Shown here: positions 39,301-47,900 of the stretch, in pieces | Layout: each line of letters begins with the position of its first letter | Numbering within the stretch: position 1 is the first letter of the stretch | Program-made: the position numbers and the translations under genes | Notes under the pieces: model-generated | Seen by the model: the letters and a program-made list of their open reading frames with translations, nothing else | Told to the model about the DNA's origin: nothing | Databases searched by the model: none | Assembly (NCBI GenBank): GCA_036874045.1 | Contig: CM072338.1 | Location: forward strand, 22,652,501-22,716,500 | Direction of reading: 5' to 3' | DNA from: Cymodocea nodosa | Taxonomy: Eukaryota > Streptophyta > Magnoliopsida > Alismatales > Cymodoceaceae | Length of the DNA stretch: 64,000 nt

Positions 39301-39432
39301 AAAATCGATAAACTTCAGATCCTGGAGTTTCTGGATAAGCTCGACGACGTTCCTATCCGACAATCTGATACTGGACTTTGCTTGCTGGGCGGACTCGAAC
39401 TGCTTCTGCAGTTCCAATAGTTCCGCGTCCAT
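15350..39432 (-). CDS. UFL1: E3 UFM1-protein ligase 1 (UFL1), complete, 20 exons
   Basis: Coding exons, from start to stop: 39259-39432, 38365-38676, 36756-37022, 35052-35099, 34165-34230, 33964-34067, 33044-33137, 32916-32972, 31609-32047, 31378-31523, 29804-29869, 29655-29723, 23513-23602, 22977-23042, 20440-20486, 20297-20360, 16575-16652, 16408-16470, 15821-15913, 15350-15451. They sum to 2445 bp, 814 aa, close to the roughly 820 aa I recall for Arabidopsis UFL1. All introns are GT-AG and phases agree. It begins MDAELLELQKQFESAQQ; has the conserved N-terminal winged-helix part (SGKEYITP, ..GRVSLIDLSDIIGVDLYYIEKE), VKGRLEGGQLYTPAYVAR, a Lys-rich low-complexity stretch (about 431-445) and a helical C-terminal part (LHEKALDLFQDD; QAPGRAISVALSRLK). 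UFL1 transfers the ubiquitin-like UFM1 onto ER-associated targets such as ribosomal uL24, together with DDRGK1/UFBP1. The gene spans 24 kb because its introns host many transposon pieces, yet no coding exon is broken. Confidence 0.93.
17110..19200 (+). mobile_element. RTE-type LINE, longest copy, in UFL1 intron
   Basis: Plus-strand readings in several frames recall the plant RTE clade in the right order: an endonuclease end like 'ENLTRQHKLLVLDV' (about 17165), 'LDDIPIEICKYMNE' (about 17800), 'HMIFIDLEKNYDRVP' (about 18162), and a C-terminal 'W..W..' linker. The tail is '..aac.atacatggtagaattatagttcagattgttgttattg' (about 19150-19195). Many stops show it is dead. It lies antisense to UFL1, in the intron between exons ending at 20297 and starting at 16652. 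Its 3' end is shared with four other fragments in this gene. Confidence 0.75.
19300..20290. other. UFL1 intron remainder, no feature recognised beyond short repeats
   Basis: AT-rich intronic DNA. Near 19425-19485 the words 'caccta(g)', 'gcaccttag' and 'gccttggttg' resemble the GC-richer end of the MITE-like repeat, but the body does not match well enough to call a third copy. Confidence 0.35.
20500..21830. other. UFL1 intron DNA of unknown origin
   Basis: This intron part has slightly higher GC than its surroundings (20690-21560) and open frames on the plus strand, which suggests a decayed mobile element. I could not assign it to a family. Confidence 0.35.
21840..22140 (-). mobile_element. 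Copia-type LTR scar (fossil) in UFL1 intron
   Basis: The plus-strand text 'ctctaataccatgttagaa' at about 22008-22026 is, inverted, the classic Ty1/copia junction of an LTR ending in CA followed by a Met-tRNA primer-binding site (TGGTAT.AGAG). The LTR would extend rightward from about 22019. No gag-pol coding was seen. It is an old broken fragment in the same orientation as UFL1; limits are approximate. Confidence 0.4.
23990..24345 (+). mobile_element. RTE-type LINE, 3' tail copy
   Basis: This 5'-truncated copy starts near 'acaagggataaactaaaaaa' and follows the longest RTE copy through 'aagtggtttggcaatattc', 'attaattagtgcaaaa' and 'gttaggaattgtaag' to the terminal 'gtagccaacctta(c)g' and 'attgttgtattgttt'. 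It is heavily decayed, non-coding, and antisense to UFL1. Confidence 0.7.
24930..25100 (+). mobile_element. L1-type LINE, endonuclease-start fragment
   Basis: Read on the plus strand, about 24990-25090 gives a broken version of the plant L1 endonuclease opening: a 'NVKGLG' block, then 'CRSNAEIICVQESKM', where the Glu of QES/QET is the metal-binding residue of the family. It probably belongs to the same insertion as the reverse-transcriptase piece at 26360-27140, the two being separated by about 1.2 kb that includes LTR-like DNA. Confidence 0.6.
25590..26350 (+). mobile_element. LTR-retroelement remnant(s) between two L1 pieces (fossil)
   Basis: Two hints are present. At about 25640 'catggtatcaaggcc' looks like a Copia LTR end plus Met-tRNA primer-binding site. 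At about 26085-26260 a promoter-like 'gggctataaata' is followed by pyrimidine-rich and 'catcaaagggtgttt' sequences typical of the R-U5 part of plant Ty3/gypsy LTRs. No protein domain was recognised. The remnant is broken and old, and its limits and number of elements are uncertain. It probably inserted into the surrounding L1. Confidence 0.35.
26360..27140 (+). mobile_element. L1-type LINE, reverse-transcriptase fragment
   Basis: Plus-strand readings give 'DFRPISLMNKSLKF' (about 26430), 'KVLASS', 'GVIFKVDFRKAFNNLNW' (about 26620-26670) and 'SGLKINSSNHSAMGIN' (about 27030-27075). These are blocks of the L1 reverse transcriptase in correct order; the YADD region is not recognisable. Frame changes show it is dead. 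It is antisense to UFL1. Confidence 0.75.
27230..27396 (+). mobile_element. Au-like SINE (tRNA-derived)
   Basis: A 167-bp element beginning 'gggtaagcactagtgcaat' (box A-like) and containing 'ggagatcacatcaaattc' at the box B position. It continues with 'gcgactcctgcatttataaa', 'tgtacaataggatcttcc', 'agaccccacaatggtgg', 'aaccttagcac' and a 'gtactctttt' tail. This is the order of the Au SINE family of flowering plants, as I remember it, with base changes throughout. It is intact in length but aged. It sits next to the L1 fragment inside the largest UFL1 intron, antisense to the gene. Confidence 0.75.
27430..27925 (+). mobile_element. RTE-type LINE, 3' fragment
   Basis: It starts near a 'W.KW' linker region, contains 'ENQLKWFDHI' (about 27680-27710), the conserved C-terminal block of RTE proteins, and ends with '..atgttgaccccacatggtgaaatcaact' and 'gtagtggttattctt'. 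It is broken by stops and antisense to UFL1. Confidence 0.65.
27930..28490 (+). mobile_element. RTE-type LINE, second adjacent 3' fragment
   Basis: This fragment restarts upstream in the RTE protein: 'EINSKLALCKHTI...GLRLNTL' (about 27990-28075), then 'WMNWRITSTMLYKE' (about 28190-28230), then 'ccacatggtaagattaat' and 'ttcttgttattgtact' at the end. Because the order repeats, it is a separate insertion head-to-tail with the previous fragment. It is dead and antisense to UFL1. Confidence 0.6.
28600..29215 (-). mobile_element. L1-type LINE, fragment before the reverse-transcriptase core
   Basis: Minus-strand reading gives the linker between endonuclease and reverse transcriptase: 'FSEGEFKKTVFML' (about 28795-28835), 'CPWPGRLPKHSFQKC' (about 28735-28780; the family form is APGPDGF...FF..CW) and 'MEDFHRDGDFHK' (about 28675-28710). 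It is in the same orientation as UFL1. It is decayed and truncated at both ends. Confidence 0.65.
29960..30415 (+). mobile_element. RTE-type LINE, 3' tail copy
   Basis: It shares the order 'tatactttatgactcaagatactaggctgtaaaacataa', 'ctacaagggataaattaaaaa', 'gttaggaattgtaagaaaag' and 'ggccaacctcacatggtagaat' with the other RTE tails in this gene. Non-coding, 5'-truncated, and antisense to UFL1. Confidence 0.7.
30835..31275. repeat. MITE-like dispersed repeat, copy 2, in UFL1 intron
   Basis: Collinear with the repeat at 655-1024 (shared blocks 'tgctcacct.acctta', 'gatggaatattactgaa', 'gatgttgtctta', 'aaaagtatacataatta'). It begins 'taaggcaggcgc' and ends 'gggcacattgacacctta', so the ends are loosely inverted. 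It lies about 100 bp from UFL1 exon 31378-31523 without disturbing it. Confidence 0.5.
35100..36755. other. UFL1 intron 3, AT-rich
   Basis: Intron between exons 36756-37022 and 35052-35099. It is AT-rich throughout; small frames near 36180 and 36437 have no known match. No repeat family was recognised. Confidence 0.55.
37023..38364. other. UFL1 intron 2, AT-rich
   Basis: This 1.3-kb intron has no coding or named repeat content that I can see. The pair 'attactagt.tggggcat' near 37940 and 38025 is a small local duplication. Confidence 0.55.
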
Positions 39433-39439
39433 CTTCTCT

Positions 39440-39530
39440 TCTCTGAACTACGAGAGAAGAAGAAGAAGAGAAGGAGGAGGAGGAGCAGCAGCAGCAGAAG
39501 AAGAACAACAACAACAAGATCAACAGATCG
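39440..39530 (-). repeat. Trinucleotide-rich 5' leader of UFL1
   Basis: Just upstream of the UFL1 ATG the plus strand reads runs of GAA, GGA, GCA and AAC triplets (39453-39520). On the coding strand this is a CTT/TCC/TGC/GTT-rich leader, as is common in plant 5' UTRs. It is length-variable in nature and not coding. Confidence 0.7.
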
Positions 39531-39650
39531 TGGCCGATTCTTCGATGGGATGCGAAGGCCAGACGACGACCCCGGCAGAAATCTCACGCCAGATATCCCG
39601 CGCCACGACTCCGCGAGTTTGGCTGGGACGATGTTTTTAAGGGGGACTTG

Positions 39651-39710
39651 AACCGGATCCATGAGGATCCGATAATGATGAGTTTAACCGGATCCACTAG
39701 GATCCGATTA
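39651..39710. repeat. Two 35-bp repeats, each with paired GGATCC palindromes
   Basis: AACCGGATCC occurs at 39651 and again at 39686. Each is followed 4 bases later by a second GGATCC and then GAT. The four GGATCC sites are at 39655-39660, 39665-39670, 39690-39695 and 39700-39705: pairs 10 bp apart, the pairs 35 bp apart. The block lies about 220-275 bp upstream of the UFL1 start codon, so it could be a protein-binding element of its promoter, or simply a recent tandem duplication. Confidence 0.8.
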
Positions 39711-39719
39711 CATCGTATA

Positions 39720-42700
39720 TCGGTCCTTGACTCCACGCAGCCTGAATACATGGTTATGGGAAAAAAGTATTTTTTTTTTCCGAAGATTCAGATTCGCAAT
39801 TTAAGGCAACGAAAAGTTAAGCTCCATTATTTTGATACACAATGGTGTATACGGTTATAAAAAGAAAGATGCGTTTGTTTCAGGTGATTTTAACTGCAAT
39901 AGCCATTCTTCTTCTTTTATTATATTTGATCGATCACGAAATAAGGTAGTTGGTCATTCTTTTAATCATTAGAGATGAATTATTTAATCTAAACTTAGGT
40001 AAAAATACAGTCATTATAAAAAATAAGTATTTATTCTATTAGTTGAGAATTATTGAAATTATCTAACTTTAATTTTCTTTTTGGTCTAATATTCAGAAAA
40101 TTATCTATCCAAACTTTCAGCTAATAAGTAATTAGCTTTTCTTTTCTTTTGATTTTGTGAAAAATTGTCGTAGAGATGTAATGATTATTTTATTTCAATA
40201 TTTTTTGAGAAGAGCTTCTCGTACCATATAGCATTCCAATGGCTAGTTTTGGAGTTGAAAATTTTTTTATTTAAAATAAAATCAATCTGTACAATTTTTT
40301 AAGATTAACTCTATTAGAATCTAATATCTATTTTTAATACTTCAGATAAACTCCAATCACAATCTATTAGAAATATTAAAAATAGAATGAAAACTCTTGT
40401 CGTAATATATTAAAGATATTAAGAACGTTACATAATAGTATTAAAAATATTTCAAATATCATTTCCCAAACAAGAAATTTAATCTTTTCCAAAACAAATT
40501 TGAAAGATATTTTCTTCGTATCTAACGCTTTAAGTTGTCGCCATAATGATTTAAACGTAATCAATTAAATGAGATCTATAATCATGCAATTACGATGCCA
40601 CCAAACATGTCGTTCTATTTTTGTGAGTTTTTTATACATTACGGTTATTTGTAATACAAAGAATCTTTTAAGAATTAACAATTAATTTCACGTGTTATAT
40701 CATTTAAAGAAGAATATCTCATATATGTATTATGTCAATCACATCAATTATACATATGTTATAAAAAATAAGATCTCATTAATTCATGTGCAAAAATACA
40801 TGAATATGCGGTACACTTCAAATGTATAATAAAATAATTGAAGCACCGGATGGTTGATAGTTTTGACCAATTCATGTATGTTATCTAAAAATCAATCTAC
40901 AATTTTCTAAACATTTAATAGACATGAAAATTCAAAACAAATTGGTTATCAAGAGTAGACGGTTCTTTTTACACATACTTTTAAGTTTCATCTTAATTAA
41001 CTTTTTTAACAATACATTTTTTAAACATATAAGCGTGTAAAAAATAACTAATTCACCTTGAATGAATAATTTTTGATTTTATATCTACATAGAACTTAAT
41101 GTCATATATCACACCTCCAACGAACGAATGACAGTTACTATCATATTAAAAAGAGAAAATCACACATAAAAAATAAAGGTACGAAAGAAAAACTCATTCA
41201 TTTAATATTACAATATTAAGTATTTACTAAGATAGGTTTAACCTGCTAAATCAAAAATAAATTACCAACATAAATTCAAAAAAAAAAACACAAGTAGCAT
41301 CACAACGCAGGTCCACAATTTAAACTTCATCAAAATATCTACAAAGTCCACTAATTCCTTATGGTTTTCACAAAATGTGATTTCCAAACCATCAAACATA
41401 TACAAAAGTCATCGACCCCCAAAAATTCACAAATCATATCACAAAAGGTGTAGTCCCGACGTAAAAAGCTAAAAATACAAGTGGTTTGCATGTCTTTTCC
41501 AAGCTCACGCCTAATTTTGAGAGTCAAAAAACAGTAAGATGAACAATGCATACCATAAGAAGGTTATCAAGTCAATAATAAATCTCAATATGGTAAGAAA
41601 TATAAATACAAACATAAGTTATACAAATAAAATATCAAAATAAGCTACTATTATTTTATACATATGTATCGTATCTAACTACAGTCATATTTTTACCCTT
41701 TACGATAAAGTTCAAAAGTTATATATCATCATATTGCTAACTAAAATATAGAAATACCTTAACTTTAAGATGTGATTAAACATATCCTTTTTAAATTATG
41801 TATACGATATTAGTCCATTGTAGTTAGATTATATAACCGAACCAATCATCAATCAATCATATATAGAATATTATCATAAATATCAAATTATCATTATCAT
41901 GCATAACTGACTGTATTTCAATTTTCATTGATACCGGACATGCACACGTAAACGAGTCTTCCATACTTATAGCCAATGTACCTAGAAATGTCATAAACCT
42001 CTCAATAATGTGTGTGATATGAAACACCTCAAGAACGTCAAAGTCAACACATGATAACATGCATTTCCACATTGTCAATTAAGATGATGTATGGACCACC
42101 ATTAGTCAACAACACATACCATAATTTATAAGTTCCATACAATATTCAACATAAACGTGTAATGGTCAACATGTATATGCAATAATCAAGACATATAAGC
42201 ATTAAGTCCACGTATACGCACAACAAGTAGGCAAATGCAATATTTCTCGATGTAAGTCTAACGTAACAACGACAATGCTCGTGCTTACGATAGGACGTGA
42301 ACAGTCAACAATAATCATGTCGTAATCAATGGAAATGTCATTTTTAAGATTTATTAGTGAAATTACTTATGTTGGGGGGAACGCACGGCCCACACGCTGC
42401 TCACCTCGCACGGCAGTCCTAAAAGTTGTGACGTTTGATTTACTTAACATGCAATCGATGACAACGGACAGTGGAAACCATCGGACAAAAGGGGTCGAAA
42501 GTTAAAGAAGGTCAGGGAGGGCGAGAATAAAATAAAGTTCTTAATCAAAAAATTTGCCTTAAGGTGAATTTTCAAAAATGCCCCTCCCTTATCCTTACAT
42601 TATAAATCCTAGAAATGCGTGTGTTTATATCTATCATTTCTTCAATTACTTTATAGGAGAGTGTGATTATCCATCTGTTAGCTTTTAATGAGTTTAACTG

Positions 42701-42865
42701 GATAAACCACAGATAATACCTATTTTTTATCTATCGAATTTTGAAAAATAACAAAAAATATAAATAACGAAAGACCAATGACTACGACAGACGAGTGAGT
42801 GGGGTGTTTACATGTACACAAGTCAAACGTATTCGTAATCCAGAAGCTTCAATCTTCTCTCATTT
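39720..42865. other. Intergenic AT-rich DNA between UFL1 and EXO70 genes
   Basis: About 3.1 kb without a gene. It contains the UFL1 promoter at its left edge and the 3' flank of the EXO70 gene at its right. The part 42060-42340 has a slightly different composition with recurring 'gtcaaca' and 'acgtgtaa' words, perhaps an old element; it was not identified. Confidence 0.6.
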
Positions 42866-44755
42866 TTATTTTCCATCACGGCAAAAGCTGGATCTCGACG
42901 GTGACCCAGACGAAGACCCCGGCGGCTCGGCGGATCCCTGGAACAGATGATCCTTCAAGCACCTTTCCACGTACTCCGGCCGGTGCATGTCGTCACCGTC
43001 GCTTAATGCCGCCGTGACCAAACCCGATCTCGTCCTCTCGTACCATGCCCTGTAGGGAACGACCACCTTGGACCTGACCAACCGAACCACCTCTTCCTTC
43101 ATCCTCTCGTCCACCACCACCCACTCGGATTGTGTCTCGCAAGCCTCCTCGAAGGCCGTGTTGAAGTCTCCCACCTTCCCTTCCTCGACCGCCGCCTCCA
43201 CCTTGGCCCAACCGAGCCGCACGTAGCGCTTCGTGAACCATCTCACCTTCTCGTCGTGCTTCCGGACCCACTTCTCCCCGAGGAGGCGGAAAAGGTTTGG
43301 CGTGTTGATCACTCTGCTCAGGATGTAGTGGAAGTTGTTGGCGAGGAAGAGGTAGGAGATAGCCACGTCCTTGTACAGCTCTGCCTTGCCATCGAGTTTG
43401 CAGAGGAGGACCAGCGCCAACCACGCAAATCTAGCCGGGCTCGACGAGGCAGACGACGAGGTGGAGCAAGGGTTAACGTTTGGCAGGGTGAAAGGAAGAG
43501 GGTGATCGACGAAGATGTCGTCTAATGTTGGGCCGTAGTCAGCGAGAAGCACTAGGTCGTTCATCACCTGACTTGTGAGAGGGTGAAGTCCACCGCCAGG
43601 CACGTCCGGTGATTTGCTGGCCTTGGTCGAATCTTTTTGGATCGACAACTCGTACTCCGCGAGGATGGACCGAACAGACTCGCCGAGTTTCTGGACCGAC
43701 GAGATCGCTTGAGATTGTACACTGCTCGTAGCGTCATAGGAGAACACCTTTTCGATCATCGGCCACAGATCTATGATGGCGTCGTGGAGATCCATCAAGT
43801 GTTTCAGTTTCTCAGCCGTTCTTGACTTGGATTTGTGCTTGGACGTCCTCTTTTTCTTCTTCTTCTTCGTGGTGGCATCGGCCGCCATAATCTCAGGGAA
43901 TTCGAGGAATCGGACGGCAGCTTCGCCCGTGATCTCCGCGAAGCAACGTTCTTTGATGCAGGTGGACGTCGTACCGAATATGTAATCGCAGAGAGTTCTC
44001 TCGCCGGAGAAGAGAGTCTTAAACACGAATATCGCCGCCGTCAGCCAGTTCTTGATCAGCTGCTCGACCGATTCCGGATCGAGCTTCTGTATCTGGGACC
44101 GACTCAACCTTTCGAATCTCAGGCGATAGATTCCTTCATCAACGATCGATTTACGTATGGTTGTGTATATCTTGACGCACTCCTTCCCGTATCCGGTGGA
44201 AACCATGCACACCGCGATGGCCTTGAGGTCGGCCATGGCGATAGAAGGTAGACGCCCGACGGTCCACAGTGTTTCACCCACGAACCTGATCTCGCCCTCC
44301 TCGGACGAGGCGACGCTGTTGTTGTCGTCGACGTCGTAGACGGAGTCAAGCCCATCGTAGCTGACGGAGATGATCTTGAAGAACTCCTTCTGCAGTCGCT
44401 TCATGGCTATCTCCATAAGTCGGTGCGTACGAACAAGGTCGAACCGGGCGGAATTCGTCTGCGGAGAGGCGACGGTGGCCGTCATCAAGTGGTGCATGCC
44501 GTGGTGAAGGTCGAGGACGGCACGCAGAAAGAGAGAGGCCTCGTCACGGTTCTCGTGGAAGAGGGACGCGACCTCAGAGAAGTCCAAGCCCCTGGGGTCC
44601 CATTTTGTGACCAGGACCTCGGCCTTCGACAGGATTCCCGAGACAAGAGTGGAGTCGAGAACCTGGTCGTTGCAGGACGGATTCGACGGCGGCGGCGGCG
44701 GTGGTGGCGTTGTTGAGCAGTGGAAGAGCACACTTCTCATGCCTTTCGTCGGCAT
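42866..44755 (-). CDS. EXO70: Exocyst subunit EXO70, probably subgroup H
   Basis: An intronless frame of 629 aa from MPTKGMRSVLFHCS. An in-frame ATG 50 codons upstream (44905) would give 679 aa, but EXO70H proteins as I remember them begin MPxKGMRSL-like, and a TATA-like box lies between the two ATGs. Numbered from 44755, residues 39-65 (LSKAEVLVTKWDP..) and 107-130 (THRLMEIAMKRLQKEF) start the rod, followed by AMADLKAIAVCMVSTGYGKE (173-192), VDEGIYRLRFERLS and the conserved VPGGGLHPLT (385-394). The end matches the C-terminal Exo70 helical bundle (WFTKRYVRLGW; PYRAWYERT). EXO70 links the octameric exocyst to PI(4,5)P2 membranes for exocytosis; H members are tied to trichomes and defence. A lysine-rich insert (about 297-312, TTKKKKKKRTSKHKSK) is notable. 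Subgroup H is inferred. Confidence 0.92.
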   Translation of the reverse strand: MPTKGMRSVLFHCSTTPPPPPPPSNPSCNDQVLDSTLVSGILSKAEVLVTKWDPRGLDFSEVASLFHENRDEASLFLRAVLDLHHGMHHLMTATVASPQTNSARFDLVRTHRLMEIAMKRLQKEFFKIISVSYDGLDSVYDVDDNNSVASSEEGEIRFVGETLWTVGRLPSIAMADLKAIAVCMVSTGYGKECVKIYTTIRKSIVDEGIYRLRFERLSRSQIQKLDPESVEQLIKNWLTAAIFVFKTLFSGERTLCDYIFGTTSTCIKERCFAEITGEAAVRFLEFPEIMAADATTKKKKKKRTSKHKSKSRTAEKLKHLMDLHDAIIDLWPMIEKVFSYDATSSVQSQAISSVQKLGESVRSILAEYELSIQKDSTKASKSPDVPGGGLHPLTSQVMNDLVLLADYGPTLDDIFVDHPLPFTLPNVNPCSTSSSASSSPARFAWLALVLLCKLDGKAELYKDVAISYLFLANNFHYILSRVINTPNLFRLLGEKWVRKHDEKVRWFTKRYVRLGWAKVEAAVEEGKVGDFNTAFEEACETQSEWVVVDERMKEEVVRLVRSKVVVPYRAWYERTRSGLVTAALSDGDDMHRPEYVERCLKDHLFQGSAEPPGSSSGSPSRSSFCRDGK

Positions 44756-44823
44756 CCGATCAGATATGCATGTCGACGATAAGATTGATGATAAGTGCGA
44801 CCGAATTAGTACTTCGATCGGTT

Positions 44824-44834
44824 CATATATATTG
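44824..44834 (-). promoter_or_regulatory. Candidate TATA box of EXO70 gene
   Basis: On the coding strand the text is 'caatatatatgaacc', about 70 bp before the ATG at 44755. A start of transcription 25-35 bp downstream would leave a 35-45 bp leader and exclude the upstream ATG at 44905, supporting the shorter protein. Confidence 0.45.
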
Positions 44835-44905
44835 AAGAAGGATGTGTTAGTAAAGTCAATGCATGTCTCCTTGTGTATAGCCGCTGTCGCCAGGGCATCC
44901 AACAT

Positions 44906-47900
44906 TTACGCGACCTTATCTTCTGTTTCCATTTCTTTATAATTTCTTGCATGTCCATTAGTCATCGGGTCATCGGTGACTGATACGTGCATTTTATAGG
45001 TTTTTTTTGCTGAAGGGGTTTAAAAAATCATTTCTAACATATCATTTTCTCATCTCGTAAATCTTACTGTCACGTTTCGTCGTATTATTGTTTTCTTTGT
45101 GAATTATGTATTTAACTTTATAAAATGATATAATAAAATTTAATCTAATTTACTATAGTAAAAAAATGTTATGATTGTCTGTAATAAATAGTGGATTCTT
45201 TATATATTATGCCAATAGATTAATCACCTTTCTTGTATTTGACGTATGGGAATATACATCTGTTACACTTCAAATTAGCCATGAATAAAAAAAGACGAAT
45301 AAAATAGATGCTATTCTATATCTTATGATTCTAAATATAGGTTGATGAAATGGTCGTAAATGCTGACTGGTAATCTTTGATCTACGTACCTGTATTAAAA
45401 TTGATCAAACTCCACTTAATCTCGACCATTAATTGGCAAATCCAAAAAAATTAATAAATGGTACTAGAATTAGGTTCAAAATTCAATTCATTATACTATA
45501 AATTAACTATCTGTGTGATTATTTTTGTTTTTCACGACAAAATATTTAAAAAACATTGGTGACCATAGGAGAAGAATCTTGTAGCTAACACCTACAAGAG
45601 CATTTTTGAATGGTTTCGTAAGAGTTTCAATAAAACTTGAGTTGCCCTTAGCAAAAAACACATAGCTAAAAATATTTTATGTAAATAACACACGAATTTT
45701 TTTATACTTTTTTTTTTCTTTTTCTTTGTTTTCTCCTCGATCTCCTTTCTCGCACACGTATTTTTTTCTCATTTTTAACCTTCTCTCTTTCACATTTTTC
45801 TTTCGTCGTAAGTATAATATATTATTAAATTTACTTTGATATAAATATAATATTTTTTTTTTTAAAATGTCAGTCTAATCATCTCTTACATGTCTTCTTT
45901 CCTTTGCAATAATATAAACGCGTAGACTCAGATTAATAACTACCAATCCATAGTTACATGCGAGTTCTATTTTAAATATCACCCTCCATGTTTTGAATTA
46001 ATGACCAAGATTTAATATATATATATTTTTTTAAAAAAAAAAGTTAAACCAATATTTAAAAGTTATTTCAGTTACATTATCTGATTTATTCGAATTGTCC
46101 AACAAAATTTGGAAGACCACGCTACATGCATGGAAACGGAGGACGTAGAAAATAAATACGAGATCGACTTCATGTGAAAGACACATACGTTGGATAATTT
46201 ATTGTATATGACCAACATAATCATTGGCAACTATTTCAGCAGAAAAATCAAGGACTTCATCCAATTAATACAAGTCGGCTATGCCTGCAAATGAAGTAGA
46301 TTTTTGTCTATTATATACCTTCGTCGACATACGTTGTTACGTAACACAGATACGATAAGATTAATCATTTCTATCTTATTATTTATTTACCTACAAATTA
46401 TATTCATGGGTTTGATAATTAAAGACAAAAGATATGGATAGGTTCATACTTATCCCCGTAAAGAAAATGAGACCTCATCCACGTGCTGTCCCAATCCCAG
46501 GACTTTTCCAACTAAATAAAAATCATTTCAAAGGTTCCTCTTTATTATTGCACGAATCGAAAATATGTGCGATTTTTTTTTTGGGCACATGCATGGTTGG
46601 CACGTGACGTAAATGCATGCATAATTGATAATACTGATGCATTTATTGTTTTGTGGTGTAATAAAGTTGTCGTGACTAGATTTTAATTAGATCAGAGGCT
46701 GGCAAAAGATAAACAAAGAAAATAAAAGTAAGAACGTGAAAAAAAAAAGGCATGAGACGAAGTTGAAAAACATGGAAGAAAACAAAAGACCGAGTGCTCA
46801 AAACTTGCAAATGTTTTGTATGAAAATTTAAAATTTAGGTGTTTATATATTTAACAAAAAATAATAATAATTAAAATTTAATTATTTATATATGTTACAG
46901 AAAATATATAAATTTAACTTATATGTTAACGTAATACAGCTATAAATTAAAACATTTATATTTTTGATATAAATAAAAGTAAATAAGAATTTCATGTTCT
47001 TAATAGAAATAATAAATAAAAAAGAATAACGAAACTTTCAAACCACAAGATTAAGAGCCTCAAAAACGTATGTAATGTACAGGTAACATTAATGATTAAT
47101 GGTATACAATGGAAAGTAAAAAAAAAAAAAAAAAATTTCAAATTTGTTAGAAATAGAAAATTTAAAAAACTATAAAGAAAGATATCAATACACGTAACAA
47201 AAAGTCAGAAAATTTAGAATTGAGAATTTTACATAAAATTGTTGCGTATTATTTATTATTATATTATATTTTTTCTCAACTTTCTTATCTTTTTTTTTTT
47301 TTCGTCTCATTTTTTTTTTTTTTTTAGGTGAAGAATTTACACAACGATTGCCATCGAATTAGGAGAGATTCGGAGAAATTTGTTTGTTTTTTTTTTTCCT
47401 TTCAATACGAAGAAAAGTTAAAATTCCCTTTTTGATATACATAAATGATTTATTTTTTAACTTTTTGTTCTAAATCTTTTATTTTTTAACATTCCCTTGA
47501 CACAACTTCTCTTTAGCTGTTGAAATAAGATCGAATATCACTTTTCAAAGGCTGCCCCGACACATTTTCTTTCGTTCCTGTGCTTGGTCTACCTCTTCTC
47601 TCTTTATGGAAGAACACGTACGAACGTTTCGCATTATTGTCCTTCTTTATTTAATTTATTTGGACTTGGCCGGATGGGAATTAATTGAAGCTGTCGTTCC
47701 TCGATTAAGTCAGAAATAGCTGCTGCCATGGTAAAATCCAAGACGTAGTGGTTGATACTAAAAGATTCGAATATTGGAAAAATTTACAATAAACATTCTT
47801 ATTAACGGTAAATAATGCAGTTCGTCCTCTTAATCTTACAATGTCAATGGAGAAAGATTTCTTCAATTTAAATTTAAACAGAAATATTATTACTAACCAT

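Noticed and set aside
42993-44942. Many alternate-frame ORFs across the EXO70 gene
   Set aside because: All lie over the long EXO70 frame and have skewed composition typical of shadow frames of GC-rich exons.
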